Shown in pieces: positions 26,191 through 33,616 of a stretch of 64,000 nt of DNA. The position numbers and the translations under genes were made by a program. The DNA lies in assembly GCA_963828015.1 (NCBI GenBank), contig CAWHCD010000006.1:1116001-1180000 (forward strand), written 5' to 3'. Positions within the stretch are counted from its first letter, which is position 1. Every line of letters begins with the position of its first letter. This DNA comes from CAVPUA01 sp963828015. Lineage in GTDB: Bacteria > Actinomycetota > Actinomycetes > Mycobacteriales > Jatrophihabitantaceae. The notes beneath the pieces are model-generated. The model was not told where the DNA came from and made no database searches. It worked only from the letters and a program-made list of their open reading frames with translations.

Positions 26191-26943
26191 TCAGCCTTCG
26201 CCGACGAACTCGCTGGCCGCCACCTCGGTACCGTCCGGCAGGGACGAAATCTCGAAGTCGGCGAAGGCGTTGGGCGCGACCCGCTGCAGTTCGCGCAGGC
26301 AGCTGATCGCCAGCGAGCGGATTTCGACGTCGGCGTGCTCGGAGGCCCGCATGGCGATGAAGTGCCGCCAGGCCCGGTAGTTACCGGTCACGACGATGCG
26401 GGTCTCGGTGGCGTTGGGCAGCAGCGCGCGGGCGGCCTGACGGGCCTGCTTGCGCCGCAGCGTGGCGTGCTCGACGTCGGCGAACGTCTTCTCCAGTCCC
26501 CCGAGCAGCTCGGTGTAGGCGGTGATCGCCGCCTCGCTCGCGGCCACGAACTTCGCGTGCAGCTCGGGGTCCTGGGCGATCACGTCGGGTTCGACCATCG
26601 CCGCGTCGCGCTCGGGCACATACCGCTGCGAGAGCTGGGAGTAGGAGAAGTGTCGGTGCCGGATCAACTCGTGGGTCAGCGACCGCGAGATGCCGGTCAG
26701 GTAGAAGGTCACCGTCCCGTGTTCGAGCACCGAGAGATGCCCGACCTCGAGGATGTGGTGCAGATAGCCCGCGTTGGTCGCCGTGGCCGGATTCGGCTTC
26801 TTCCACGACTGGTAGCAGGCCCGCCCGGCGAACTCGGCCAGCGCTTCGCCGCCGTCGGTGTCGGTCTCCCACGGGACGTCGGCCGGAGCCTCGAAGTGGG
26901 TCCAGGCGATGACCTGCGCTTTGGGCTGCACGATGTCGGGCAC
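26191..26943 (-). CDS. thyX: Flavin-dependent thymidylate synthase ThyX
   Basis: ThyX makes dTMP from dUMP using FAD and methylenetetrahydrofolate. The 250-residue protein contains the ThyX signature RHRHFSYSQLSQR at residues 95-107 (RHR-x2-S core). It begins with GTG. It lies upstream of dapA on the same strand. No thyA or standard dihydrofolate reductase gene lies in the window; the DHFR-like protein at 35133 belongs to the RibD-C branch. Confidence 0.96.
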   Translation of the reverse strand: MPDIVQPKAQVIAWTHFEAPADVPWETDTDGGEALAEFAGRACYQSWKKPNPATATNAGYLHHILEVGHLSVLEHGTVTFYLTGISRSLTHELIRHRHFSYSQLSQRYVPERDAAMVEPDVIAQDPELHAKFVAASEAAITAYTELLGGLEKTFADVEHATLRRKQARQAARALLPNATETRIVVTGNYRAWRHFIAMRASEHADVEIRSLAISCLRELQRVAPNAFADFEISSLPDGTEVAASEFVGEG

Positions 26944-26980
26944 GTCAGGTTCTCCAAGCTGCGAGTGGGTTGCGTCGAGC

Positions 26981-28216
26981 CTAACCGGCGCCGCGATTCC
27001 TGGGGCCTACGGCACGCGCCAGCTCCGCGGCCAGATCGCCGCGGGGTTCGACGACGACGCGGTCCAGCCCCAGCCACTGCGCGGTGATGGCCAGCTCCGC
27101 GGCCAGCTCGGCGGCCACGAGCGCGCGGTCGACGACGGCCTCCGCGAACGCCGAGCGGACCAGCAACGCCCCGCCCGCCCGGTCGCTCTTGAGGTCGACC
27201 CGGGCCACCAACTGCTCGCCGAGCAGGAACGGCAGCACGTAGTAGCCGTAGACCCGTTTGGCCTGCGGCGTGTAGATCTCGAGCCGGTAGCGGAAGTCGA
27301 ACAGGCGCTCCGTCCGCTCGCGAAACCAGATGAGGGAGTCGAACGGGGACAGCAGCGCGCGGGCCTGGATCCGTCGCGGTTGGCGGGCGCCGGGGGTGAG
27401 GTAGGCCGGCGCCCGCCAGCCCTGCACCTGCACCGGTTCGAGCTCGCCGGCCTCGACCAGCTCGGCCACCCGGAGCTTGGATTCGGCTCGGGGAATCCGG
27501 AAGTAGTCCCCCAGGTCCGGCTCGGTGGCCACGCCCAGACTGCGAGCGGCGATCCGGAGCAGTTCGCGTTGGGCATCTTCGAGCGAGGGCGTGGGCGTGG
27601 CCAGGACCACCGGTGGCAGCACCCGCTCGCGCAGGTCGTAGCGACGTTCGAAGTTGATCCGTCGCTCGGCGGTGATGCGACCCGACCAGAACAAGTACTC
27701 CAGCGCGATCTTGCCGTCATGCCAGTTCCACATCTGCCCGGGCGTGCGCACGGGTGCCGCGATCCCGGTTTGCCCCGACCGGATCGGGCCGTTCGTCTCG
27801 ATTAGCTGCAGCACCTGTTCGAGCAACGCCGGATTCTCGCGGGCCACGCGGACCATGCCGCCCCACGCGTCGGCGTCCACCCGCGCCATCCGCCAGCGCA
27901 GCAGCGGCTCGAACTCCACTGGCACCAGGGAGGCCTCGTGGGCCCAGTACTCGAACAGCTCGCGCTTGACCGGCCCGGCCGTATGAGCGGTCAAGGTGTC
28001 CAGCGCCGCGCGCGGATAGGGTCCGAGACGCGAGAAGACGGGCAGGTAATGCGAACGGCAGAAGACGTTGACCGAATCGAGCTGCAACAGCCCGACCCGA
28101 TCGATCACCTTGCGCAGGTGGCGGGCGTCGATGCGGCCGGCAGGACGGGGATCGGCGAAACCCTGCGCGGCCAGCGCGATGCGCCGAGCCCGCTCGGCAG
28201 AGATGGTCGGCGGCAC
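26981..28216 (-). CDS. YcaQ/AlkX-type DNA glycosylase (winged-helix, DUF1006 family)
   Basis: Family members unhook interstrand crosslinks or excise alkylated bases. The 411-residue protein has an N-terminal winged-helix region and the catalytic-loop motif QLDSVNV, with Gln45 and Asp47 matching the QxD pair of this family. The conserved segment VYGYYVLPFLLGEQLVARVDLKSDR follows in the C-terminal half. It ends 37 bases upstream of thyX. It opens the accessory stretch between thyX and dapB. Assignment to the family is strong; lesion preference is not known. Confidence 0.88.
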   Translation of the reverse strand: MPPTISAERARRIALAAQGFADPRPAGRIDARHLRKVIDRVGLLQLDSVNVFCRSHYLPVFSRLGPYPRAALDTLTAHTAGPVKRELFEYWAHEASLVPVEFEPLLRWRMARVDADAWGGMVRVARENPALLEQVLQLIETNGPIRSGQTGIAAPVRTPGQMWNWHDGKIALEYLFWSGRITAERRINFERRYDLRERVLPPVVLATPTPSLEDAQRELLRIAARSLGVATEPDLGDYFRIPRAESKLRVAELVEAGELEPVQVQGWRAPAYLTPGARQPRRIQARALLSPFDSLIWFRERTERLFDFRYRLEIYTPQAKRVYGYYVLPFLLGEQLVARVDLKSDRAGGALLVRSAFAEAVVDRALVAAELAAELAITAQWLGLDRVVVEPRGDLAAELARAVGPRNRGAG

Positions 28217-28275
28217 GTCCGAACCTTAGAACCCGACCCCGACCCCGACCCGTTGAGGCATGGCAGGATTCGGGG

Positions 28276-28932
28276 ATGTTCGAGTCCATCATGCGCAGCA
28301 TCGGCGACGCGATCGGACCCTGGATGTACCTGCTCGCCGGGGGCTTGGCCTTCTGCGAGGCGGCGATCCTGGTCGGCTTCGTCCTGCCGGGTGAGATCGC
28401 GCTGCTGGTCGCGGGCTACTTCTGCCGCTACGGCCAGCTCAACCTCGAGGTGATGATCGTCATCGCGGTCGTCTGCGCCATCTCCGGCGACTCGGTCGGC
28501 TACGAGTTCGGCCGCAAGTTCGGACCGGGCCTGCGCCGCTCGCGGGTCGGCAACGTCGTCGGCGAACAACGCTGGTCGCAGGCCGACGCGTTCCTGCACA
28601 AGCACGGCGGCAAGGCCGTCTTCTTCGGCCGGCTGGTCGCCCTCATGCGGGCCCTGATGCCCTCGATGGCCGGGATGAGCGGCATGCGCTATCGCACGTT
28701 CCTGGCCTGGAACGCGGCCGGTGGCACGATCTGGGCGGCCGGCTGCGTCCTGCTCGGGTACGCCTTCGCCTCGGCGCTGAACACCGTCAGCCAGTACCTG
28801 ACCTATGCGCCGCTGGGCATCCTGGCGGTCGTCATCGCCGTCGCCGTGGTGCTGCATCTGCGCAAGCGACGCCGCGAGCGGGCCGAGGGCGAGTCCTATG
28901 CCGCGGCCGACGCCGGAACCGACGTTCCCTAG
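28276..28932 (+). CDS. DedA-family membrane protein
   Basis: This 218-residue multipass protein has DedA/SNARE-associated features: EAAILVGFVLPGEIALLVAGY near the N-terminus, the GDSVGYEFGRKFGPGL segment, and the conserved FFGRLVALMRALMPSMAGMSGMRYRTFLAWNAAGG re-entrant region. Members are thought to flip lipid carriers such as undecaprenyl phosphate. The C-terminal tail is basic, then acidic. It is divergent from the YcaQ gene; the gap contains three tandem CCCCGA-like hexamers. It is followed after nine bases by an acetyltransferase gene. Confidence 0.88.
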   Translation: MFESIMRSIGDAIGPWMYLLAGGLAFCEAAILVGFVLPGEIALLVAGYFCRYGQLNLEVMIVIAVVCAISGDSVGYEFGRKFGPGLRRSRVGNVVGEQRWSQADAFLHKHGGKAVFFGRLVALMRALMPSMAGMSGMRYRTFLAWNAAGGTIWAAGCVLLGYAFASALNTVSQYLTYAPLGILAVVIAVAVVLHLRKRRRERAEGESYAAADAGTDVP

Positions 28933-28941
28933 GCTGAGCCC

Positions 28942-29448
28942 GTGGCTGACGTCAGCGTCCGACCCGCTGTCGTCTCCGACGCAGCGGAACTGGCTCGAAT
29001 CCAGGTCCAGTCCTGGCGGACCGCGTACGCAACGATCCTGCCCCAGCCGATCCTCGACAGCCTGTCCGAGGACGCAGCCGCGGCCATCTGGTCCGACGCC
29101 ATCGCCCACCCGCCATCGCCCACCCACGGCGTGCTGCTGGCCCAGGAAGGGCAGTGGGCGGTCGGCTTCGTCGCCTTGGCGCCGGGCGAGGACGGCACGG
29201 CCCTGATCGGTCCGCTGTTGGTCGAGGCCCGCTGGGGGCGGCGCGGGCACGGCTCGCGGCTGTTGGCGGCCGCCGTCGACACCTTGCGCCTGAGCGGTGT
29301 CCATACCGCGCGCGCCTGGCTGCTCGAGGCCGACGAGGTATCGCGCGCCTTCTTCGCCAGTGCCGGCTGGGCCGCCGACGGCTCCGCCCGCCTGCTCGAT
29401 ACCGGCGCCGGCCAGCTACGCGAGATCGGCATCCACACCACGCTCTGA
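28942..29448 (+). CDS. GNAT-family acetyltransferase
   Basis: This 168-residue protein begins at GTG with VSVRPAVVSDAAELARIQVQSWRTAY, a common GNAT N-terminus. Motif A is PLLVEARWGRRGHGSRLLAAAVDTLR, and the later ARAWLLEADEVSRAFFASAGW carries the usual F-x-x-x-G-W end. It lies nine bases after the dedA-like gene and is likely co-transcribed. Substrate is unknown. Confidence 0.82.
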   Translation: MADVSVRPAVVSDAAELARIQVQSWRTAYATILPQPILDSLSEDAAAAIWSDAIAHPPSPTHGVLLAQEGQWAVGFVALAPGEDGTALIGPLLVEARWGRRGHGSRLLAAAVDTLRLSGVHTARAWLLEADEVSRAFFASAGWAADGSARLLDTGAGQLREIGIHTTL

Positions 29449-29484
29449 GACGAGTGATCGGCTAGCAACGGCGATTGAGCCCGG

Positions 29485-29694
29485 CTACAGGGTCAGCATC
29501 TTTTGTACGGCTTGGCGGCTGACGCCGAGTTCCCGGGCGATATCCGCCTGCGAGAAGCCCTTCGCGATCAGCTCCTTCATCATCACCTTGCGTTTCCGAT
29601 GACATTCCTGGGCCTGGACCCAGTGCGAGAGCGCCTCGACCCTGACGCGGCGAAGCTCGTCGAACTCTGTTTGAAAGTCTGCCGTCCGCGCCAT
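29485..29694 (-). CDS. Small HTH DNA-binding protein (69 aa)
   Basis: This 69-residue charged protein has a helical N-terminal part (FDELRRVRVEALSHWVQAQECHRKRK) and a C-terminal helix-turn-helix, FSQADIARELGVSRQAVQKML, like those of resolvases or Trp-repressor-like proteins. It ends almost directly after the recognition helix. The promoter at 29701-29745 has two inverted-repeat sites, and its spacing suggests a leaderless mRNA beginning at the ATG. Autorepression is a reasonable inference. No partner domain is present. The target, beyond its own promoter, is unknown. Confidence 0.75.
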   Translation of the reverse strand: MARTADFQTEFDELRRVRVEALSHWVQAQECHRKRKVMMKELIAKGFSQADIARELGVSRQAVQKMLTL

Positions 29695-29700
29695 TAGACG

Positions 29701-29745
29701 AGGATGACAACCCCGGTTGTCGTTGTCAACCCCGGGTTGTCAACA
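29701..29745 (-). promoter_or_regulatory. Promoter with two inverted-repeat operators for the small HTH gene
   Basis: On the minus strand a perfect -35 TTGACA (29724-29729) is followed by a 17-base spacer and a -10-like CATCCT (29701-29706), six bases before the ATG at 29694. The spacer holds GACAACC-GG-GGTTGTC (29706-29721), a perfect inverted repeat. A second near-copy (29725-29741, one mismatch) covers the -35. A further TTGACA lies at 29738-29743. This is the arrangement of a self-repressing promoter. Confidence 0.7.
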
Positions 29746-29777
29746 CACGTCCGGTCGCTCTCGTCGCGCAGTAGGCG

Positions 29778-30131
29778 CTAGCGCCACCACGCTCTGCGCC
29801 CGTCACGGCGCCAGTACGGATCGATGTTCTCGTGTCGGCACGCGGTGGCGTACTTCCGGTGGTAGCCAAGCGCGATGATGGCGCTGGTGACGGCGACGCC
29901 GCACAGTCCGACCCCGAGCGCGAGGCCGAGCCTGTGCAGGGCGGGCGTGATGGATATCGCGAGACAGCCAAGCCCCGCGAATATCGCGAGATACACCCGC
30001 GAGGCCCATCCTTCCCAGAGGAGCAGGTTCTGGCTTGACCGCGGTATACCGGCGTCTTCGGGCACACCGAAGTTCTCGGTGAATCGCCTCTTGTCTGGAC
30101 TGGCTGCCGAGGGCGAACCCGAGTCGACCAT
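29778..30131 (-). CDS. Hypothetical two-helix membrane protein
   Basis: This 117-residue protein starts at ATG 30131; a TTG-led extension to 30176 is less likely. It has a polar N-terminus and two hydrophobic helices (VYLAIFAGLGCLAISI and LGLALGVGLCGVAVTSAIIAL). A short cytoplasmic-type tail rich in His, Arg and Trp ends in RRDGRRAWWR. No family is recognised. It lies upstream of the small HTH gene on the same strand, with that gene's promoter in between, so the two are probably separate units that share a locus. Confidence 0.55.
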   Translation of the reverse strand: MVDSGSPSAASPDKRRFTENFGVPEDAGIPRSSQNLLLWEGWASRVYLAIFAGLGCLAISITPALHRLGLALGVGLCGVAVTSAIIALGYHRKYATACRHENIDPYWRRDGRRAWWR

Positions 30132-30310
30132 GGCCGGGACTGTCCTTCCTGGTGCGTTTGAAGCGCGTACCAGCAATGATGACGCCGGCTCGCGCGGCCG
30201 TCTGTCGGTCGAACGGTCGACAAGACCATCCGCAATTCCGCGCGGCGGAGGTATCGGTCCAGGTCGAGCTGGTCGCCGATGCGGCCACGACCCGAACTAG
30301 GCTCGAAGGC

Positions 30311-30937
30311 GTGACCTTCACCGGGATTCCGCTGGCCGCACTGGACTTCTACGAAGACCTGGAGGCCGACAACAGCAAGACCTTCTGGGCCGCCCACAAG
30401 CACATCTACGACGAGAGCGTGCGGGCCCCGCTAGAGGCGTTGACGCGCGAGCTGGCAGCGGAGTTCGGCGCCCCGAAGTTCTTCCGGCCCTATCGTGACA
30501 TCCGCTTCGCCAAGGACAAGACGCCGTACAAGACCCACCAGGGGATCTGGTTCGCCGAGTCCTCGCTCTACCTGCAGGTCGGCCCCGAGGGTCTGATGCT
30601 GGCCGGCGGATACTGGAGCACCGAGTCGGCCCAGGTCGCGCGGTTGCGCCGTGCGGTGGCCGACGACGTCGCCGGACCGGCCCTGCACCGGGCGGTGACC
30701 GCAGTCGCGCGGGCCCACTACGAGATCCACGGCGAACGCGTCACCCGGGTGCCGAGCGGCTACCCGAAGGATCATCCGCGAGCGGACCTGCTGCTCTACA
30801 AGACGCTCACCGCGCATCGTCAGTTCGGCGCACCGGCCTGGCTCAGCACCAAGCGGGCCCGCACGGAGATCGCGAAGTCCTGGCGATCCCTAGCTCCGCT
30901 GACCAGCTGGCTCGAGACGCACGTGGGCGGCGAATAG
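30311..30937 (+). CDS. DUF2461 domain protein
   Basis: From the GTG at 30311 this is 208 residues and begins VTFTGIPLAALDFYEDLEADNSKTFW, a good match to the conserved start of DUF2461 (TIGR02453). The family motifs FFRPYRDIRFAKDKTPYKTHQG and LQVGPEGLMLAGGYW are present. The frame is open back to 30152, but that part overlaps the divergent membrane protein and has no family similarity. Biochemical function of the family is unknown. It is followed 40 bases later by the LLM oxidoreductase. Confidence 0.82.
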   Translation: MTFTGIPLAALDFYEDLEADNSKTFWAAHKHIYDESVRAPLEALTRELAAEFGAPKFFRPYRDIRFAKDKTPYKTHQGIWFAESSLYLQVGPEGLMLAGGYWSTESAQVARLRRAVADDVAGPALHRAVTAVARAHYEIHGERVTRVPSGYPKDHPRADLLLYKTLTAHRQFGAPAWLSTKRARTEIAKSWRSLAPLTSWLETHVGGE

Positions 30938-30977
30938 CGACCACCTGGGCTGGCCCGCCGCCGAGTAGGTTCGGCGC

Positions 30978-31859
30978 ATGGGTGATCAGCGCACGAAATC
31001 GGTCGGCATCTGGGTCAGCGTCCGGTCCGGACTGCCGACGGACTGGGTGACTTCCGATCAGGGCCCTCGCGCCATCGAGGGTTTGGGTTTCTCCGAGCTG
31101 TGGATCCCGGGCGGGTTCGATTCGCAGCTGGCGCCGGTCTACGGCGAGGCGCTCGCGGCGACCACGACGCTGCCTGTGGCCAGTGGCATCCTGACCGTCT
31201 ACCACTCCGACCCGGACGAGACGGCGGCCAGGACCGCGGCGCTCAATGCCGCCTCGGGCGGACGATTCACCCTCGGGCTGGGAGCGAGTCATGCGCCGGC
31301 CGTCGAGCGGGTCGGCCGCAGCTACGACCGGCCCTACACAACGACCGTCCAGTATTTGGACGCGTTGGCCGCCTCGGCGAATCCGGTGCCGCGCGAGAAT
31401 CTGATGCTGGCCGCGCTCGGCCCCCGGATGCTCGAACTGGCTGCCGAACGGACGGCGGGGGCCCACCCCTACTTCGTTCCCGTCGAGCACACCGCGTTCG
31501 CGCGTGCCCTGATCGGGGACGGACCGCGTATCGCCACCGAGATCGCTGTGGTGCTCGAGACCGATCCGGCCCGGGCCCGGGCGCTGGCCCGCACCCATAT
31601 GACGGTCTACCTGACGCTGCCCAACTACACCAACAACCTGCGCCGCTTCGGCTGGGGCGATGACGACCTGGCTGGAGCGGGCAGCGACGCGCTGGTCGAC
31701 GCAATCGTGGCGTGGGGCGACCCGCACGCGATCGCCGAGCGGGTGCGGGCGCACCACGACGCGGGGGCGGATGTCGTCCTGCTCCAGGTGCTGGTGGCCG
31801 ATCCAGAGCAGAGCCGAGGGCAGACCTATCGCGATCTGGCCGCCGTGCTGAACACCTGA
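30978..31859 (+). CDS. LLM-class (probably F420-dependent) oxidoreductase
   Basis: This 293-residue protein has the luciferase-like TIM-barrel features of F420-dependent enzymes: SVGIWVSVRSG near the start, LGFSELWIPGGFDSQL, the ATTTLPVASGILTVYHSDPDETAA strand-helix and SGGRFTLGLGASHAPAVE. It resembles the TIGR03620 subgroup. Enzymes of this type reduce or oxidise small metabolites with F420 or flavin; the substrate is unknown. It is the second gene after DUF2461 on the plus strand. Confidence 0.83.
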   Translation: MGDQRTKSVGIWVSVRSGLPTDWVTSDQGPRAIEGLGFSELWIPGGFDSQLAPVYGEALAATTTLPVASGILTVYHSDPDETAARTAALNAASGGRFTLGLGASHAPAVERVGRSYDRPYTTTVQYLDALAASANPVPRENLMLAALGPRMLELAAERTAGAHPYFVPVEHTAFARALIGDGPRIATEIAVVLETDPARARALARTHMTVYLTLPNYTNNLRRFGWGDDDLAGAGSDALVDAIVAWGDPHAIAERVRAHHDAGADVVLLQVLVADPEQSRGQTYRDLAAVLNT

Positions 31860-31981
31860 GGAGCAACGTCGGCGAGACGCACAGCCGGGACGGCCTACCA
31901 TCAGCATGAGCCACCCGCGCAGTCGGCGGAAGGTTGATGCTGGCGGGGTCCCCGAGTCAGCGCATGAGGACGGAGCGCACC

Positions 31982-32200
31982 ATGACCGATGTGACAGCTG
32001 GCCAAAGCGGACTCAGCACCTACGCTGAAGCGGTCCTGCGCCAGAACGGCATCAAGACCTGCCGTACGCGGTGGCCGAGTAGCGACGTGCTCTCGATCGA
32101 GGTCGACCCGATTCGCGTGGACAAGGTGCAGGCGCTTCTTCCGATCATCCAGCAGCGCGCGGGCGCGCAGGTCCGCGTAGAACTGAGCCAGCCGAGCTGA
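31982..32200 (+). CDS. Small hypothetical protein (72 aa)
   Basis: This 72-residue soluble protein starts at ATG 31982 with GGAG six bases upstream. The frame stays open to 31934, but the downstream ATG has the ribosome-binding site. The sequence (LSTYAEAVLRQNGIKTCRTRWPSSDVLSIEV then KVQALLPIIQQRAGAQVRVELS) alternates strands and helices, suggesting a small alpha-beta fold. No family is recognised. A strong hairpin follows at 32210-32235, so this is probably a transcript end. Confidence 0.6.
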   Translation: MTDVTAGQSGLSTYAEAVLRQNGIKTCRTRWPSSDVLSIEVDPIRVDKVQALLPIIQQRAGAQVRVELSQPS

Positions 32201-32209
32201 CGACGGCGT

Positions 32210-32235
32210 GGCGCGCCCGATAGATCGGGCGCGCC
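32210..32235 (+). terminator. GC-rich hairpin without T tract
   Basis: GGCGCGCCCGA (32210-32220) pairs perfectly with TCGGGCGCGCC (32225-32235) around a TAGA loop, an 11-base-pair stem. It lies nine bases after the small-gene stop and 15 bases before the channel gene start. No T run follows, as is common for actinobacterial terminators. It may instead affect translation of the channel gene. Confidence 0.65.
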
Positions 32236-32250
32236 CGCGAAGATGTTGCG

Positions 32251-33123
32251 GTGGCCAGCGAGCTAGACGTCGTCGACCCCGGCCCAGGTAGCGAGACGCA
32301 GGCGGGCCTGCCCCGCACGGCCGCTGACGCGGCCTACCTCGCCCGCTTCGACCGGGTGATGCGTCTGCCGATCATCCTGTCGGCGATCCTGCCGATCGTC
32401 ATCGTCCCGGGTGCGGAGTCCGGTCACGGCGGCGTGGCCGGCGTCGTGATCGGGATCGTGTCGTGGTTGGTGTTCTTGGTCGACTACATCGTCTACCAGC
32501 GGCGCCTGACGAATTACTTGCACACCGGACGCGGCAAGTTCGACCTGATCATCGTCATCTTCACCGCGCCCTGGTTCCTGCTGCCCGGCGCGTCCGCCGG
32601 CGCCTTCGTCGTCGTCCTGCGGCTGGCCCGCCTGCTGCGCGTGCTGATCGTGACGAAGGGCGCGCGGCGCCTGATCGAGCGCCTCGGCGGGGTCGCGATC
32701 GTCGCACTTGGCGTGGTCGTCGTCGGCGCGCTGATCGCCTACCACGCCGAACACCCCACCAATACGGAGTTCGCGACCTATCCCGACGCGTTGTGGTGGG
32801 CCTTCGTGACGCTGACGACCGTCGGTTACGGCGACATCGTCCCCACGACTACGGTCGGGCGTTGGGCCGGCGTGTTCATCATGACGACCGGCGTCGCCGT
32901 CCTCGGCCTGCTCGCCGGTTCCCTCGCGAGCTTCCTCCGGCTCGAGCACGAGGACAGCGACGATGGCGCGGAGCCCGGCGATGCCCCCGCGCCTGACCCG
33001 CAGAGCCCGTCCCTGACGACCGTGATGAGCGAACTCGTGGCTCTGCGGGCCCAGGTTGAGATCCTGTCCGCCCGCCTGGCCCCGAGGCCAGACGGCGAGG
33101 TCCAGGGACCAGCTAGCTCGTAG
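32251..33123 (+). CDS. Potassium channel with voltage-sensor-like segment
   Basis: This 290-residue membrane protein carries the selectivity filter TLTTVGYGD at residues 187-195, between the pore helix and the last transmembrane helix. A six-helix plan fits, and the fourth helix has Arg124, Arg127, Arg130 and Lys136 at three- or near three-residue spacing (VLRLARLLRVLIVTK), like a voltage sensor. The C-terminal tail ends in a helical stretch (SLTTVMSELVALRAQVEILSARL), probably a tetramerising coiled coil. Translation starts at GTG. The 3' end overlaps the convergent DUF5684 gene by 11 bases. Confidence 0.88.
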   Translation: MASELDVVDPGPGSETQAGLPRTAADAAYLARFDRVMRLPIILSAILPIVIVPGAESGHGGVAGVVIGIVSWLVFLVDYIVYQRRLTNYLHTGRGKFDLIIVIFTAPWFLLPGASAGAFVVVLRLARLLRVLIVTKGARRLIERLGGVAIVALGVVVVGALIAYHAEHPTNTEFATYPDALWWAFVTLTTVGYGDIVPTTTVGRWAGVFIMTTGVAVLGLLAGSLASFLRLEHEDSDDGAEPGDAPAPDPQSPSLTTVMSELVALRAQVEILSARLAPRPDGEVQGPASS

Positions 33124-33472
33124 CGACCGACTTCTGGGCAAGTGGCCCGCTGTAGCGCGCATCTCCGAAACCGAGGATCGGGACGAAGATGAAGGAGAGC
33201 AGCGCCACGCCCCAGCCGAATCCGGTCCCCTTGCCGAACGCGCGTGCCAGGTCGATGCCGACGATGATCGCGATGACGATGTTCACGATCGGGATGAGGA
33301 ACAGCAGGATCCACCAGCCGGAGCGACCGATGATCTTCAGCTCGATGTAGAGGTTGTAGATCGGGATGATCGACTTCCAGCCCGCCTCACCCGCCTTGGT
33401 GAACACCATCCAATAGGCGGCGATGAGCAGGACGACGATCGCGATATAGACGATGGCCACGACAGCAGACAC
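33113..33472 (-). CDS. DUF5684-type small membrane protein
   Basis: Starting from GTG 33472, with GGAGG four bases upstream, this is 119 residues with three to four hydrophobic helices. The motif WMVFTKAGEAGWKSIIPIYN is typical of DUF5684 proteins, sometimes annotated as signal-peptidase-associated. Its conserved end is GVALLSFIFVPILGFGDARY. The role is unknown. The longer frame to 33592 lacks a ribosome-binding site. The gene converges on the potassium channel with an 11-base overlap. Confidence 0.72.
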   Translation of the reverse strand: MSAVVAIVYIAIVVLLIAAYWMVFTKAGEAGWKSIIPIYNLYIELKIIGRSGWWILLFLIPIVNIVIAIIVGIDLARAFGKGTGFGWGVALLSFIFVPILGFGDARYSGPLAQKSVATS

Positions 33473-33616
33473 GGAACCTCCAGAGCTGGAGGCCGTCGGC
33501 CTCGTGGGTGATAGCGGAACAGAGCCCGCGCAACATACCGCGACGATGCGTCCATCCGGTAGCCGACGAGCCAGGATCGCTGTCGGGTTCACCGCCGAGC
33601 GCGGCGAGGGTCGGCG

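Noticed and set aside
28226..28256. Tandem CCCCGA units before the DedA gene
   Set aside because: Only three copies in GC-rich sequence; too little to call a functional repeat.
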